A stretch of 6,040 nucleotides of DNA, taken from JBFMGS01 sp040752635 (GTDB taxonomy: Bacteria > Bacillota > SHA-98 > UBA4971). Below, one piece after another: positions 5,740 to 6,040 of the stretch (its first letter is position 1; every line of letters starts with the position of its first letter). The stretch lies in NCBI GenBank assembly GCA_040752635.1, contig JBFMGS010000095.1:1-6040 (forward strand), in the 5' to 3' direction. The translations under genes were made by a program, and so were the position numbers. The notes beneath the pieces are model-generated. The model was given only the letters and a program-made list of their open reading frames with translations, did no database searches and was not told the origin of the DNA.

Positions 5740-5778
5740 AAACAAAACCTTCGGCCCCTCCCGAGATCGGGAGAGGCC
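5740..5778 (-). terminator. Intrinsic terminator of the SAM riboswitch
   Basis: Minus-strand RNA forms an 11-bp stem with one G-U pair (arms 5769-5778 and 5753-5762, plus flanking pairs) and a tight loop. The run UUUUGUUU (5740-5747) follows after a few bases. Its 5' arm (CCTCTCCC) can instead pair with GGGAGGG at the 3' side of aptamer stem P1. This is the expected antiterminator/terminator switch: bound SAM holds P1 together and lets the terminator form. A second short inverted repeat (CGAAGG/CCTTCG, 5731-5753) places the U-run in its loop. Confidence 0.85.
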
Positions 5779-5811
5779 GTCATATTCATCTGCTTAGATA
5801 TAGACATCCTC

Positions 5812-5960
5812 CCTCCCATCTCTCAGAACCCGCGTCTCGTAAGACCTCACATACGTGTCTTACGCGAGCTCGCCCTGCAGGACTTGGCACCACTGCGACA
5901 CACAGGCCGCCGGTTGCCGGGTTTCATCGGGCCAGTCCCTCCACCGCTCTTGATGCGAGG
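5812..5960 (-). ncRNA. SAM-I (S-box) riboswitch aptamer
   Basis: The minus strand carries the S-box core in order. P1 5' strand CCTCGCATC (5952-5960) is followed by AAGAG. The block GGAGGGACTGGCCCGATG (within 5920-5942) spans the kink-turn and SAM-binding region, followed by GAAACC and GCAACC (5912-5917). Then come GGTGCCAAGTCCTGC (5877-5891), a P4 stem, and GAGAGATGGGAGG closing P1. P1 pairs over 9 positions with one mismatch. P4 is long, with perfect 8-bp arms (5857-5864 and 5838-5845) and an 11-nt loop, which makes the aptamer larger than common examples. It senses S-adenosylmethionine and turns off transcription of the downstream methionine genes when SAM is abundant. Position, strand and terminator all agree. 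Confidence 0.96.
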
Positions 5961-6006
5961 CTAGCTGGTATGCGCTTTTCAACTTCAACAAGACGTTATT
6001 GCTGCT

Positions 6007-6035
6007 ATTATATTCGGGGTAACCCGGCCTGTCAA
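6007..6035 (-). promoter_or_regulatory. Consensus sigma-A promoter of the methionine operon
   Basis: Minus strand TTGACA (6030-6035) and TATAAT (6007-6012), both perfect, are separated by exactly 17 nt. The expected start is near 6000, giving about 355 nt of leader containing the aptamer and terminator. Such a strong promoter is typical where control is exerted after initiation by a riboswitch. The -35 lies in a CCTGT-TG-ACAGG palindrome (6028-6039). Confidence 0.9.
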
Positions 6036-6040
6036 CAGGT

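Noticed and set aside
6013..6029. Small CGGG/CCCCG inverted repeat in the methionine promoter spacer
   Set aside because: The arms are four bases and the repeat is imperfect; the riboswitch already accounts for control, so an operator claim is not supported.

Overview
The window looks like a scaffold from a moderately GC-rich, Gram-positive-type anaerobe (Bacillota, probably a clostridial lineage). The grounds are near-consensus sigma-A promoters (TTGACA-17-TAGAAT and TTGACA-17-TATAAT), strong AGGAGG-type ribosome binding sites, frequent GTG/TTG starts, and an S-box (SAM-I) riboswitch ending in an intrinsic terminator. Methanogen-like sulfide-to-homocysteine genes point to an anaerobe. A run of exactly 100 Ns (2610-2709) is a scaffold gap of unknown true size, so the assembly is a draft, possibly metagenomic.

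Left part (1-1236, plus strand). A ferritin-like diiron protein is cut by the left edge; its two helix pairs are joined by a proline-rich linker. A GC-rich hairpin follows. Then comes a HAD-family phosphatase with its own promoter, whose transcript should have only about 13 nt of leader.

Middle (1237-2709). A minus-strand histidine phosphatase (phosphoglycerate mutase-like) converges on the HAD gene. Upstream of it, about 2011-2436 holds no convincing gene: one weak minus-strand reading frame, a possible promoter for the phosphatase and small palindromes. Just left of the gap, a plus-strand frame encodes the start of a small membrane protein that the gap truncates.

Right part (2710-6040, minus strand) is the centre of interest: a SAM-riboswitch-controlled methionine operon. 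In transcription order it has a consensus promoter (6007-6035), a SAM-I aptamer (5812-5960), a terminator (5740-5778), a stand-alone homocysteine S-methyltransferase domain (5645-4734), a COG1900/DUF39 homocysteine biosynthesis protein (4692-3478), a small 2x[4Fe-4S] ferredoxin (3488-3276) and a COG2122/UPF0280 ApbE-like protein (3209 into the gap). From family knowledge, COG1900, an iron-sulfur protein and COG2122 form the methanogen-type route that makes homocysteine from aspartate semialdehyde and sulfide. The first gene would then methylate homocysteine to methionine. The inferred logic is one transcription unit running from sulfide to methionine, switched off by SAM.
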